NCBI RefSeq assembly: GCF_000331535.1
Contig: NZ_AMZN01000095.1
Coordinates: 1-64,000, forward strand
Length of the DNA: 64,000 nt
Direction: 5' to 3'
Source: Fulvivirga imtechensis AK7
Lineage (GTDB): Bacteria > Bacteroidota > Bacteroidia > Cytophagales > Cyclobacteriaceae
Shown: piece by piece, positions 55,357 to 63,640 of the stretch
Position numbering within the stretch: position 1 is the stretch's first letter
How the letters are laid out: each line of letters begins with the position of its first letter
Position numbers and translations under genes: made by a program
Notes under the pieces: generated by a model
Database searches by the model: none
What the model was told of the DNA's origin: nothing
What the model saw: only the letters and a program-made list of their open reading frames with translations

Positions 55357-57576
55357 ATGATTAAGATGAGACTAAAACAAATATATTTTCTATTAGCATG
55401 TTTTCTTCTGTTATTTTCCTGTAGGGATGACGAACAAATGCCCTCCCCGATAATTCAGGACTTTGAGCCGAAACAGGGGGTCGAGGGGTCAACATTTGTA
55501 ATTATTGGAAAGAATTTTGGCAATGTTCCTTCCAGGAATATAGTGAGTATTGGTGATATTATTGCCGAAGTGACGGATGCTTCTTCTTCCAGGCTTACTG
55601 TGAAGGTGCCCGATAGCGCTGAAACAGGGTTACTGTCAGTTACTCATAATCAACAAACAACGGTCTCCAGTGATAGTTTTAAGGTTATTTATGCGCCAAT
55701 AATTCAATCTTTCTTGCCGGAAAAAGGAACAGCAGGAACAGAAGTTACAATAGCAGGCAGTAATTTTTGTCCTCAAAATATTGAAGTAAAGTTCAACGGG
55801 GTATTGGCAGATGTCGTTCAGGCTGCGCCCTCTGCTTTGAAGGTCACAGTGCCTGTTGGAGCAACAACAGGGAGCATTAGCATTACTTGCAATGGCCTTA
55901 CAGCAGAATCGCAGGATCATTTTACCGTTATCAGTTCCCCCGTCATCGAGTCTTTTTCACCTGCTATAGGACCGGAGGGTGCGGAGATTACGATTTTGGG
56001 TAATAATTTTAGTTCAAATGCTCAGGCCAATGAGGTAAAGTTCAATGGGGTGCTAGCAGATGTTGTCGAGGCTGAGGCCTCTTCTCTGAAGGTCACAGTG
56101 CCAGTTGGAGCAACAACAGGGAGTATTAGCATTACTTGCAATGGCCTTACAGCAGAATCGCAGGATCATTTTACCATTATCAATACCCCCGTCATTGAGT
56201 CTTTTTCACCTGTAATAGGTCCGGAGGGTACAGAGGTTACGATTTTGGGTAATAATTTCAGTTCAAATGCTCAGGACAATGAGGTAAAGTTCAATGGGGT
56301 CTTAGCAGATGTTGTCGAGGCTACGGCCTCTTCTCTCAAGGTCACAGTGCCAGTTGGAGCAACAACAGGGAGTATTGGTATTACATGCAATGGTCTTACA
56401 GCAGAATCGCAGGATTATTTTACTGTTATCAGCTCTCCCATCATCGAGTCTTTTTCACCTGTAATGGGTCCGGAGGGTGCTGAGGTTACGATTTTGGGTA
56501 ATAATTTCAGCTCAAATGCTCAGGACAATATTGTACAATTCAACAATGTTGCGGCAGAGGTAATTACTTCTTCGATCACCTTACTAACTGCAATAGTTCC
56601 ATCAGGGGCTACTACAGGTTTCTTAACGGTCACCAGCAACGGCCTTACAACTGAGTCCGAGTCTGATTTTGTGGTCACTACCTTACCTGAAGTAACAACA
56701 ACATCCATTTACAATATTACTAACGTTACTGCTGAAGCAGGGGGAAATATTACTTCAGATGGAGGCGCCACAATATTGGCCAGGGGATTATGTTGGAGTA
56801 CAACTCCGACTCCCACCATAGACGATTACAAAACTGCAGATGGCGGGGGAAACGGGACCTATTACAGAATATTAACCGGACTAACCCCTGGCACAACCTA
56901 CTTTCTTAGAGCATATGCAACGAATAATGTAGGTACAGCCTATGGAGAAGAGCTGTCATTTGCTACTATGATTTCCACCACCGGTACGGTTGAGGATGCA
57001 GATGGGAATATTTACAGCACTGTAGTAATTGGTACGCAAAACTGGATGAGTGAAAACTTAAAGGTAACCAGGTATCAAAATGGGGATGCAATACCTGTTG
57101 TTACAGATCAAACAACGTGGTATGAGCTTACTACCGGAGCTATGTGCTATTATGACAACGACCAGACGGCATACGAAGATCCTTACGGAGCCCTATATAA
57201 TGGATATGTAGTTACAAATGGTGAGGTATGCCCTGACGGCTGGCATGTTCCAACCAAGGAAGACTGGGAAAGTCTTTTTGAAAGCTTAGGAGGCAAAGAG
57301 GTTGCAGGGGGTAAAATGAAAGAGGCTGGTTATGATCATTGGAATAGTGGAAATACTGAAGCTGATAATACAAGTGGCTTTACCGCTCTTGGGGCTGGTT
57401 CCAGGTATACCGGAGATGCACGGTTTATTAATATGGGGATCTATACTATTTTTTGGTCATCAAGTCCTTCCTTGTATGGCAATTATGACGTTCCCCTATA
57501 TTCAAGTTCTTCGGAAGCAAGTATTGGTGGTTCGGTAAAAAGAGGAGGATACTCAATAAGATGTATTCAGGATTAA
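55357..57576 (+). CDS. IPT/TIG-repeat surface lipoprotein with FISUMP domain
   Basis: 739 residues. The lipoprotein signal (YFLLACFLLLFSC, lipobox LFSC) precedes RDDEQ. Five IPT/TIG domains follow (about 30-445; consensus PVIESFSPxxGPEGxEVTIL). Domains 2-4 share a stretch that is nearly identical at DNA level, with a 249-bp period. A fibronectin-like linker (SIYNITNVTAEAGGNITSDG) and the Fibrobacter-type paralogous domain (NIYSTVVIGTQNWMSENLKV ... CPDGWHVPTKEDWESL ... GYSIRCIQD) complete it. It is probably a surface-exposed binding protein. The repeats may allow domain-number change by recombination. Confidence 0.9.
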   Translation: MIKMRLKQIYFLLACFLLLFSCRDDEQMPSPIIQDFEPKQGVEGSTFVIIGKNFGNVPSRNIVSIGDIIAEVTDASSSRLTVKVPDSAETGLLSVTHNQQTTVSSDSFKVIYAPIIQSFLPEKGTAGTEVTIAGSNFCPQNIEVKFNGVLADVVQAAPSALKVTVPVGATTGSISITCNGLTAESQDHFTVISSPVIESFSPAIGPEGAEITILGNNFSSNAQANEVKFNGVLADVVEAEASSLKVTVPVGATTGSISITCNGLTAESQDHFTIINTPVIESFSPVIGPEGTEVTILGNNFSSNAQDNEVKFNGVLADVVEATASSLKVTVPVGATTGSIGITCNGLTAESQDYFTVISSPIIESFSPVMGPEGAEVTILGNNFSSNAQDNIVQFNNVAAEVITSSITLLTAIVPSGATTGFLTVTSNGLTTESESDFVVTTLPEVTTTSIYNITNVTAEAGGNITSDGGATILARGLCWSTTPTPTIDDYKTADGGGNGTYYRILTGLTPGTTYFLRAYATNNVGTAYGEELSFATMISTTGTVEDADGNIYSTVVIGTQNWMSENLKVTRYQNGDAIPVVTDQTTWYELTTGAMCYYDNDQTAYEDPYGALYNGYVVTNGEVCPDGWHVPTKEDWESLFESLGGKEVAGGKMKEAGYDHWNSGNTEADNTSGFTALGAGSRYTGDARFINMGIYTIFWSSSPSLYGNYDVPLYSSSSEASIGGSVKRGGYSIRCIQD

Positions 57577-57608
57577 TGCTGCCATTTTTTTGGTGAGGTC
57601 CTTACCAA

Positions 57609-57650
57609 TAGTCCTTGTAAGAAGCTTCAAGCGGCTTTAAGAAAACTTGC
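57609..57650 (+). repeat. Palindromic element fragment G (left end only)
   Basis: TAGTCCTTGTAAGAAGCTTC, then AAGCGGCTTTAAGAAAAC, correspond to the family left end. The core and right end are absent. Confidence 0.6.
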
Positions 57651-57921
57651 AAATTTATACTCATTGGTAATGAAGAGTGGTAAATCCCCTGTGGGTGAGC
57701 ATCAGAACGATCGCTTCGAATTCTTTTCCCCAGGTAACCCAAGGGGGTGCGAAAGGCGATAAATTTTTCATATAAACATTGTTTGTATGAAAATCACAGG
57801 TGGTTTTAAAGTACTAGCTAACGAGCGGGATTTAGTCTGATAAATGGAGTTTTGTATGATCTGTAAGCGCTTTCAAGACAAACCAAACACGCATCAGGGG
57901 TTTTTGGATGATAAACAAAAA

Positions 57922-57977
57922 TCACCTGATAATGAGCAAATTTTCCGGAAGCTTACAGTGTAGAGGTGTTAATTTTA
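57922..57977 (+). promoter_or_regulatory. Paired half-site operator, site 4 (degenerate)
   Basis: TCACCTG at 57922 is followed by ATAATGAGCAAATTTT, matching site 2 at 20 of 23 positions. The second half-site is degraded (TTCCGGA near 57943). A TAATTTTA -7-like box begins 27 bp later at 57970. The next gene starts at 58105. Confidence 0.45.
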
Positions 57978-58104
57978 CTAAACTCATAACTTCTATCAAG
58001 TTATGGAATTTCAGATGGAAGATTACTCACGCTTTCTGCTTGTAGGAAAGTCTTACTGGGCATAAATATTATAAAAGAATTGCTTGTTCATAAATACTTG
58101 GTTT

Positions 58105-58482
58105 ATGAGTATTGAAAAAAACTGGAGCGATATATTGAGGCTAAAGAATTTAATCGCTTTGGCCACCTCTGATGGAGCTATTAGCTATGAAGAGAAGACA
58201 TTTTTACGCAGTGCGGCGATTAAATGTGGCATTTCTGATGATGCACTCAATGAAATGTTAGAAAAGCACAATTGCACACTTAGTATCCCGGAAGGGGAGG
58301 AAGAAAAGGAGGAACTGTTAATTGATATTCTTGATCTGGCAATTATTGACAATTACCTGACGCAGGACGAGTATAAGATGTGCTGTCTGATAGCCGGGAA
58401 ACTGGGCTTTTCGGAAATAGAGTTGAAGATGATCCTGGGGCTGTCATTCGTAGGTACGATAGGTGGCAGTGCTGAAGTATAG
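58105..58482 (+). CDS. TerB-like helical protein
   Basis: 125 residues from ATG 58105 (a TTG at 58084 would add seven unsupported residues). All-helical with the TerB pattern: LRLKNLIALATSDGAISYEE and KTFLRSAAIKCGISDDAL, then LLIDILDLAIIDNYLTQDEY and IAGKLGFSEIELKMIL. Acidic residues after each DG/DN turn resemble TerB metal-binding motifs. The family is linked to tellurite and envelope stress modules, but no other ter genes are nearby. It lies upstream of a 52-residue protein and the H-NOX gene. Confidence 0.75.
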   Translation: MSIEKNWSDILRLKNLIALATSDGAISYEEKTFLRSAAIKCGISDDALNEMLEKHNCTLSIPEGEEEKEELLIDILDLAIIDNYLTQDEYKMCCLIAGKLGFSEIELKMILGLSFVGTIGGSAEV

Positions 58483-58545
58483 CGTGGTTTCACATGCTGC
58501 TTTTCATAAATACATAGTAAATCAATTCATTTATCCATTTAAGTT

Positions 58546-58704
58546 ATGAAGAAAAGGTCACTGAAGAATACAGTATCTTATGAGGATGTGAAACGCCTTT
58601 CCCAGGCTTATGAACGATGTGACGCTGAGATAATTGGTAAGTTGGGGCCGGAATACTTTTATACATTAATCATTCGTGGGGGCATTTATTCTTTGGAAAA
58701 CTGA
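58546..58704 (+). CDS. 52-residue hypothetical protein
   Basis: Start ATG 58546, stop TGA 58702-58704. The sequence KKRSLKNTVSYEDVKRLSQA, YERCDAEIIGKLGPEYFYTL and IIRGGIYSLEN has normal amino-acid composition and two predicted helices. It lies 63 bp after the TerB-like gene and 79 bp before the H-NOX gene on the same strand, so it is likely in the same transcript. No family recognised. Confidence 0.55.
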   Translation: MKKRSLKNTVSYEDVKRLSQAYERCDAEIIGKLGPEYFYTLIIRGGIYSLEN

Positions 58705-58783
58705 CAGATTATGATATTAGTAAACCATAAAATGACCTTACCAGACCAGGAAAGTAACTGTTTTGAATTAATAATAAAATTTA

Positions 58784-59311
58784 ATGCACGGTATTATACA
58801 CCTTCAATTACGAAAATTTTTAGCAACGCTTACTACTGCCGAAGGCCTTAAAAGTATTTATATTGAAGCAGGGCAAGATGGTAAATTTTTTGATGCAACA
58901 AAGTATCATCCTGATGAGACAATCACAGCATTATTGGATGTTGCTTGTGCAAAATTAGATATTTGTCGGGAGGTGGCGCTTGAGGAGTTTGGAAGGTTCA
59001 TCGCCCCCAATCTAATGAATACATTTAAAGCCTCAATAAGGCCTGAGTGGAGCAGCCTGGACTTATTAGAGCATGTGGAATCTACCATTCATAGAACAGT
59101 TAGAGTGGCTAATCCTGGCTCTAAACCACCGAAATTGGTTATTCAACGAATCAGACATGATGAGGTGCAGATAGACTATACTTCATCACGGCAGATGATC
59201 TCACTTGGAATAGGGATCATTAAACAAATAGCAGGACATTATAACGAGAAGCTTTCAATTTTGCGCTCGGGTATTCCTGACGGCATTCGTTTAACCATCA
59301 GAAGGCATTAG
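58784..59311 (+). CDS. Stand-alone H-NOX (heme NO/O2-binding) sensor
   Basis: 175 residues. It starts MHGIIHLQLRKFL like H-NOX proteins. The proximal heme ligand is His103 in VESTIHRTVR. The porphyrin propionate motif YxSxR is Y132-T-S134-S-R136, within QIDYTSSRQMISLGIGII. Both are one residue off the well-known H102 and Y131/S133/R135 numbering. The protein should bind heme and sense NO (or O2, since the distal Tyr is not certain). Stand-alone H-NOX usually controls an adjacent kinase or cyclase; none is adjacent here, so the partner is unknown. Confidence 0.88.
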   Translation: MHGIIHLQLRKFLATLTTAEGLKSIYIEAGQDGKFFDATKYHPDETITALLDVACAKLDICREVALEEFGRFIAPNLMNTFKASIRPEWSSLDLLEHVESTIHRTVRVANPGSKPPKLVIQRIRHDEVQIDYTSSRQMISLGIGIIKQIAGHYNEKLSILRSGIPDGIRLTIRRH

Positions 59312-59860
59312 GACAGAGATGCGCATCTAAGTGCAATATCCTATAATAAAGATATTTCGATTGATAATGAATTTTAATGTATTAATATGGGATGGCTTGT
59401 TATTATAAAACCTACGCTGCGCTTTTTGGGAGTTCATACCGCTCCTGGGCGGGAATACTTTCATAAAGACACATAGAGTTTCTTACAACCATTATGTAGT
59501 CATATTGGATCGAAATCCCCTTACTTATTTTAAGAAATTTCCTGATGCTATGATGCCCATAGCCAATCCTCACATTATTAAAATACATGAATATGAAGGC
59601 TTTAATGAATTTCCTGTCTTACCAACACATCTCAAAAAAAGTAGAAGTTTATGAAAGATCTTTGACAATTATTGTCTTACGATCAAAGGCAGATACATCT
59701 TATATACTCATTCTGGCTTCAGATGTTTTTTTTCTGAACAATTGATGTGAATGCAATTTTGCAATGAGTTTTACACGTCTTTATTTGAAATAAAAAATTT
59801 CTTAGGCAACCCTTTGGGAACTTCTCCTGTCTGCACATCAAATCAAATTTTAAAGAAATT
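59312..59860. other. Intergenic region with element fragment H
   Basis: 549 bp with no gene. It contains the element fragment at 59411-59494. GCGCATCTAAGTGCAAT near 59322 resembles part of the long-form module in copy A and may be a displaced piece of the same element. Confidence 0.55.
59411..59494 (-). repeat. Palindromic element fragment H
   Basis: On the minus strand: TAATGGTTGTAAGAAACTC, then TATGTGTCTTTATGAAAG, then CCCAAAAAGCGCAGCGTAGG. It has the left end and half the core; the rest is lost. Confidence 0.6.
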
Positions 59861-61108
59861 ATGAAAAAGACAGATCTAATTTGGCATACACTTTTTATAG
59901 GTGTGGCTACTTTCATTGGTCAGGCTTGTGATCCTTTTGAAGGAGAAAAACCCAACTTTCCTTGTGACTTTGCGCAAGATGATTTTGTAGAGACATTATT
60001 GCTCAGAGAAGCCATTTTTATTCCAGTAACAGACAATGACAGCCTTGCATGCCGCAAAGGAGATATTGATCCCTCAAGCTTAGCGGTAGTTAGTTCTGCG
60101 TCTTTTGGAACGGCAGTTGTAGAGGGTGGTGGTATTCTATATACTCCAGGCGCTAATTTTGGTATGGAGATAGATCTTATTTCTTATGAAGTTGCAACCA
60201 CTTTAGGGCAGATCGATACTGCTGTTGTTACAATAAGATATCAAGGGTCGACCTGTATACCTATACTGGCTGATGATGAAGGGGAAGTAAGTGAAGGCGG
60301 AGTAGGTTTAATATTTGCTCTGGATAATGATAATATATGTGACGAATCAATAGATGCAGGCGCTATTACAATAGTGGAATCACCTTCTTCAGGTGTAGTT
60401 GAATTGAAGTCTTCAGCAGATGGGCTGATATTTTTTGAATATCAACCAGGGGTTTCTTATGGAACACAAGGAGATTTATTTACGTATTCCTATGAATTAA
60501 GCACCGGTGCATCTGATACTGCAACAGTCAATATTAAACATAGGGTTTGTTCATCTCTAGCTGATGACCAAATAGATGTTCAACCCGGAGCAGTGACACT
60601 CATCGATGTTTTGGCGAATGACAATATCTGCGCTGGTGAAATTGATTTGAGCACACTTACAATAACGAATTTAGGAAACGGCTCGGGTACAACAGAAATT
60701 GTAGATGGGATGGTTAGGTTTACTCCAGGAAGTACTTTTGATACACTTGTATATACCATAAGTACATTGTCAGGAGTTTATCTTGCGCCCGCAACTGTTA
60801 TTCTCAATTATTCATGCTCATTATTAGCAGAAAATGATGCCATAGACCTTTTTTTAAGTTCAGGTAGTATAGACATCCCTGTTGTAGAAAATGATTATCT
60901 GTGCGGAGAGGATATTACTTCCTTAGAGATAGAGATAGTCCAACAGCCTGCAAAGGGGGAGGCTTACGTAAATGGTAGTAGCGGCACAATTCTTTATATA
61001 GCTAATCCGGCTGGCGCGCTTGAAACAGATGTTTTTTCCTACAGAATATGTGATGGGCAAGGCAACTGTTCGAATACTGCTGATGTCCTCGTGATCTTTA
61101 TGCCATAA
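59861..61108 (+). CDS. Surface lipoprotein with cadherin/Big_9-like repeats
   Basis: 415 residues. The signal with lipobox (LFIGVATFIGQAC) is followed by DPFEGEKPN, which is acidic at the +2 positions. Four similar repeats of about 95 residues follow, each with the pattern ADD/AQDD, VLANDNICAGEIDLSTLTI, then a VRFTPGS-type strand, and YTISTLSG-like ends (also FIPVTDNDSLACRKGDIDPS; IPVVENDYLCGEDITSLEI). The VxxND-Cys feature is typical of Big_9-like repeats. It is probably surface-exposed. It ends before the hairpin preceding the sigma factor gene. Confidence 0.8.
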   Translation: MKKTDLIWHTLFIGVATFIGQACDPFEGEKPNFPCDFAQDDFVETLLLREAIFIPVTDNDSLACRKGDIDPSSLAVVSSASFGTAVVEGGGILYTPGANFGMEIDLISYEVATTLGQIDTAVVTIRYQGSTCIPILADDEGEVSEGGVGLIFALDNDNICDESIDAGAITIVESPSSGVVELKSSADGLIFFEYQPGVSYGTQGDLFTYSYELSTGASDTATVNIKHRVCSSLADDQIDVQPGAVTLIDVLANDNICAGEIDLSTLTITNLGNGSGTTEIVDGMVRFTPGSTFDTLVYTISTLSGVYLAPATVILNYSCSLLAENDAIDLFLSSGSIDIPVVENDYLCGEDITSLEIEIVQQPAKGEAYVNGSSGTILYIANPAGALETDVFSYRICDGQGNCSNTADVLVIFMP

Positions 61109-61150
61109 CGTCCAATAGTAATATTTAACCTTTAGCTAAATCTGACAGAT

Positions 61151-61187
61151 AGATGTTCCGCAAAAGAACATTTGTGGAACATCTTTT
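61151..61187 (+). terminator. Hairpin between lipoprotein and sigma factor genes
   Basis: AGATGTTCC (61151-61159) and GGAACATCT (61176-61184) are perfect 9-bp arms followed by TTTT. It ends 6-10 bp before the sigma ATG (61194), so it either terminates the lipoprotein transcript or sits in the sigma mRNA leader, where it could block translation. Confidence 0.6.
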
Positions 61188-61193
61188 ACCTCT

Positions 61194-61781
61194 ATGAGCT
61201 TCAACAATGATTATGAGCTTGTGACCGGATGTAAAGCCGAAAATCCCAAAGCACAAAGGTATTTATATGAAAAATATTCATCATTATTGATGGGAATTTG
61301 TTCTCGTTACTGTAGAAATAGAAAAGAGGCTGAAGATGTATTTCAGGAGTCATTTGTGAAGATCTTTACAAAAATCGGAAGCCTTAAAGACCCGGAAACC
61401 CTCATGGGCTGGATGAAACAAATAGCTGTAAATACAGCTATTAATAACTATCATAAAACTAAACGGCATGAAGCTAACTATTCTTTGAATGAAGATATGG
61501 ATACTGAGGATCATAGTTATACACAGATACTTGATAACCTTACGGATCAATACATATTGCACTTACTGCAGCAGTTGCCCGAAGGGTATAGGATGGTATT
61601 CAACCTTTATGAGGTTGAGGGGTACACACACAAGGAGATAGGAAAAATACTTGAAATAGCTGAAGGTACTTCCAAGTCTCAATTATCTAAGTGCAAAGCG
61701 CTTTTACGTGAAAAATTGAAAGAATTGCATCATAGTCTAAATGAAGGCCAGCTTTATGAAGATACTATCCGAAAGGCTTAA
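61194..61781 (+). CDS. ECF-type RNA polymerase sigma-70 factor
   Basis: 195 residues. Region 2 (about 15-85) shows LMGICSRYCRNRKEAEDVFQ, then ESFVKIFTKIGSL and MGWMKQIAVNTAINNY. Region 4 (about 120-175) shows LQQLPEGYRMVFNLYEVEGY, THKEIGKILEIAEGTSKSQL and KCKALLREKL. It directs RNA polymerase to envelope or surface gene promoters. Its 3' end overlaps the next gene (anti-sigma/OMP), which indicates translational coupling, and the coupled protein is its likely regulator. A hairpin lies directly before the start codon. Confidence 0.95.
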   Translation: MSFNNDYELVTGCKAENPKAQRYLYEKYSSLLMGICSRYCRNRKEAEDVFQESFVKIFTKIGSLKDPETLMGWMKQIAVNTAINNYHKTKRHEANYSLNEDMDTEDHSYTQILDNLTDQYILHLLQQLPEGYRMVFNLYEVEGYTHKEIGKILEIAEGTSKSQLSKCKALLREKLKELHHSLNEGQLYEDTIRKA

Positions 61782-63096
61782 AACTTTGCAGGTTGTGCCA
61801 CCCGAGGAGGGATGGAGCCGGATTTCTAAGTCGCTTGAATCAGAACGAAGAAGGCGTGGAGGAATAAAACGAGGAGTCGTAATCATTTTGGCATTTATTC
61901 TATGTGTATGGCCGAAATTTTTGGGCAGAGAGGCAAACTTGTCATTAAAGATTCAAAAAGTAATATATGCAAATCCGGGAATGGAAGACTTGATACAATT
62001 CGATGCAAAAGAGGGGATTAGAGATAAACCCTTCAGAACTAAGGATAGTAATAGTATACACTCCAGTGAACAGGTTTTTGTGGAAAATTATGAAATAACT
62101 GCCCATGAATATAAAATAATGGTAGATGCTTCCAGTGCAATGATTTTGGAGGGTTGTATTGACACAGAGAATGAAGCAGTTACTCCTATAATGATGAAAA
62201 GCAAGTTGAGGTCTGATGCAGTTGACAAAATTGATCTAAAAATAGCAATTGATTTAAATCAAGATGGTAGGGTTGATTCTGAAGTTAACCGATCAAGGGA
62301 CCGCAATAGCGATATACAAAAAGGTTTGGAAACAAACGAAGAGGATATTTCTCTATCTGAAGAAATTGCCGAAGTGCCTGATCACAGTAGTAAAAGAGGT
62401 TATGCATTTGCTCCTGCCCTGTTAAACTCGCTAAAATCTGTTCTTGAAATTAACAATGAGATCATTTTTAGGCGGCTGTATCCGGTGGAAATTCCTGTAG
62501 ATACCACTGTTATTACAACCCAAGAAAACGATGATACTTGGCACTTACGTTTCGGGTTTGGTCCAACATTCACATATGCCATCATCAGACCCTCACCTGA
62601 CGATGATCTACTCATTGTTGATCAGGAAAATAAAAGGAAATTGTATTTTGACAGGGTTGGGTATAGTGTCCTTGTGGGAATTAGCAAAAAATGGGGAGGC
62701 TATAGTGTTTTCGGTGACTTGTTATATCAACAGCTTAAAATCACACCGAAATTCATTTACCTGCAAAAAGATAATATGGCTGCGGATTATGCCAGCCTTC
62801 AGCCAACGTATGAGTTCCAAATGTATGGAGCGCATATCGGGGTGCAGAAATGGTTGATCTCAAATTTTTCCGTGTCAGGTTATGCCGGTGCGGTGATTTT
62901 GTTGCCAGAGAAAGATGTTAAGTTTAAATCCGGTGTTGAAGTGGGAATTAATGTAAAGCTTAGTGATCACTTGGAAATTGGATCATCGATGGGAATAGAA
63001 GGTTATCTTAATAGATTAGGTAGGGAAGAGTATGTGGAACTACAGCCTTTTAACTTTTTCGGTAAGGTGAGTATAGTCGTTCCTTTTAAGTTGTGA
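61756..63096 (+). CDS. Anti-sigma-like membrane protein fused to outer-membrane beta-barrel
   Basis: 446 residues from ATG 61756; the frame opens at 61741, overlapping the sigma gene by 26-41 bp. N-terminal cytoplasmic part: MKILSERLKTLQVVPPEEGW and SRISKSLES, the PPxxxW...I...L motif seen before many Bacteroidota sigma-linked barrel proteins. One membrane helix (GVVIILAFILCVWPKFL) and a long periplasmic linker (about 65-250) follow. C-terminal beta strands (WHLRFGFGPTFTYAIIRPSP; GYSVLVGISKKWGGYSVFGD; NFFGKVSIVVPFKL) end in a hydrophobic residue, as outer-membrane barrels do. One protein may thus link outer-membrane state to the sigma factor. Confidence 0.8.
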   Translation: MKILSERLKTLQVVPPEEGWSRISKSLESERRRRGGIKRGVVIILAFILCVWPKFLGREANLSLKIQKVIYANPGMEDLIQFDAKEGIRDKPFRTKDSNSIHSSEQVFVENYEITAHEYKIMVDASSAMILEGCIDTENEAVTPIMMKSKLRSDAVDKIDLKIAIDLNQDGRVDSEVNRSRDRNSDIQKGLETNEEDISLSEEIAEVPDHSSKRGYAFAPALLNSLKSVLEINNEIIFRRLYPVEIPVDTTVITTQENDDTWHLRFGFGPTFTYAIIRPSPDDDLLIVDQENKRKLYFDRVGYSVLVGISKKWGGYSVFGDLLYQQLKITPKFIYLQKDNMAADYASLQPTYEFQMYGAHIGVQKWLISNFSVSGYAGAVILLPEKDVKFKSGVEVGINVKLSDHLEIGSSMGIEGYLNRLGREEYVELQPFNFFGKVSIVVPFKL

Positions 63097-63640
63097 TCAC
63101 GCGAAATTTTATAGTGTTACTAATAAAACATTCGTGTGGCCTGTAAGGCTTAATCTCTGTCTGGAGTTAATGGGTATCCGCTGATGGGAATGCACTGTCT
63201 ATAAAGGTATTCCGCCTAAGAGTAAGTCATTTTTTCTCCAGGAGTCGGCTGGAATATTGACGAGTTAGTGTTGAAATTTGTTAAGCACCAGTCATTTGTT
63301 CCAATTTGAGTCTCATCCGGTGTGGTATGGTATTGTTCCGATTCGTCAGAACAGGATTTGCCGTTTGGCCTCCTTTGGCATAGTCATCCCTTTGGGGCAG
63401 TCGATGAATCGCTCCATCCGAACCTTGTCACTTGCTGATACGTTTCGCTGCTGGCATATAAGAGACTTGTACCTTCAAGATAATCTAAGTATATTTCAAC
63501 TAGTGTTATGCTAGTCCACACAAACACGATCACCCATAAGATAATCGAGCTGTTTGCAAGGACTAGTGTGATGAGATGTCTTTATAGAAACGAAAAGTCA
63601 GGCTTACGGATGAACAATTGGACGTTGTGCTGTATTTAAA
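63097..63640. other. Gene-free stretch of 544 bp
   Basis: The 78-codon frame at 63278-63514 has no protein-like features and is not called. CTAGTCC and GGACTAG form a loose inverted repeat around 63510-63566. Nothing else is recognised. Confidence 0.5.

Larger units (their letters stand above)
57577..58104. other. Intergenic region with element fragment and operator
   Basis: 528 bp with no gene. It contains a left-half element fragment (57609-57650) and the fourth paired half-site promoter (57922-57977). Confidence 0.6.

Noticed and set aside
55786-56460. CRISPR-like periodic repeats
   Set aside because: The period is 249 bp and it is coding (IPT domains); no short repeat-spacer array occurs anywhere in the window.
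58105-58482. Tellurite-resistance (ter) operon
   Set aside because: Only a TerB-like protein is present; no TerC/D/E genes adjoin it.
63278-63514. 78-codon frame in the last intergenic region
   Set aside because: Composition not protein-like, no start-site support, no recognised motif.
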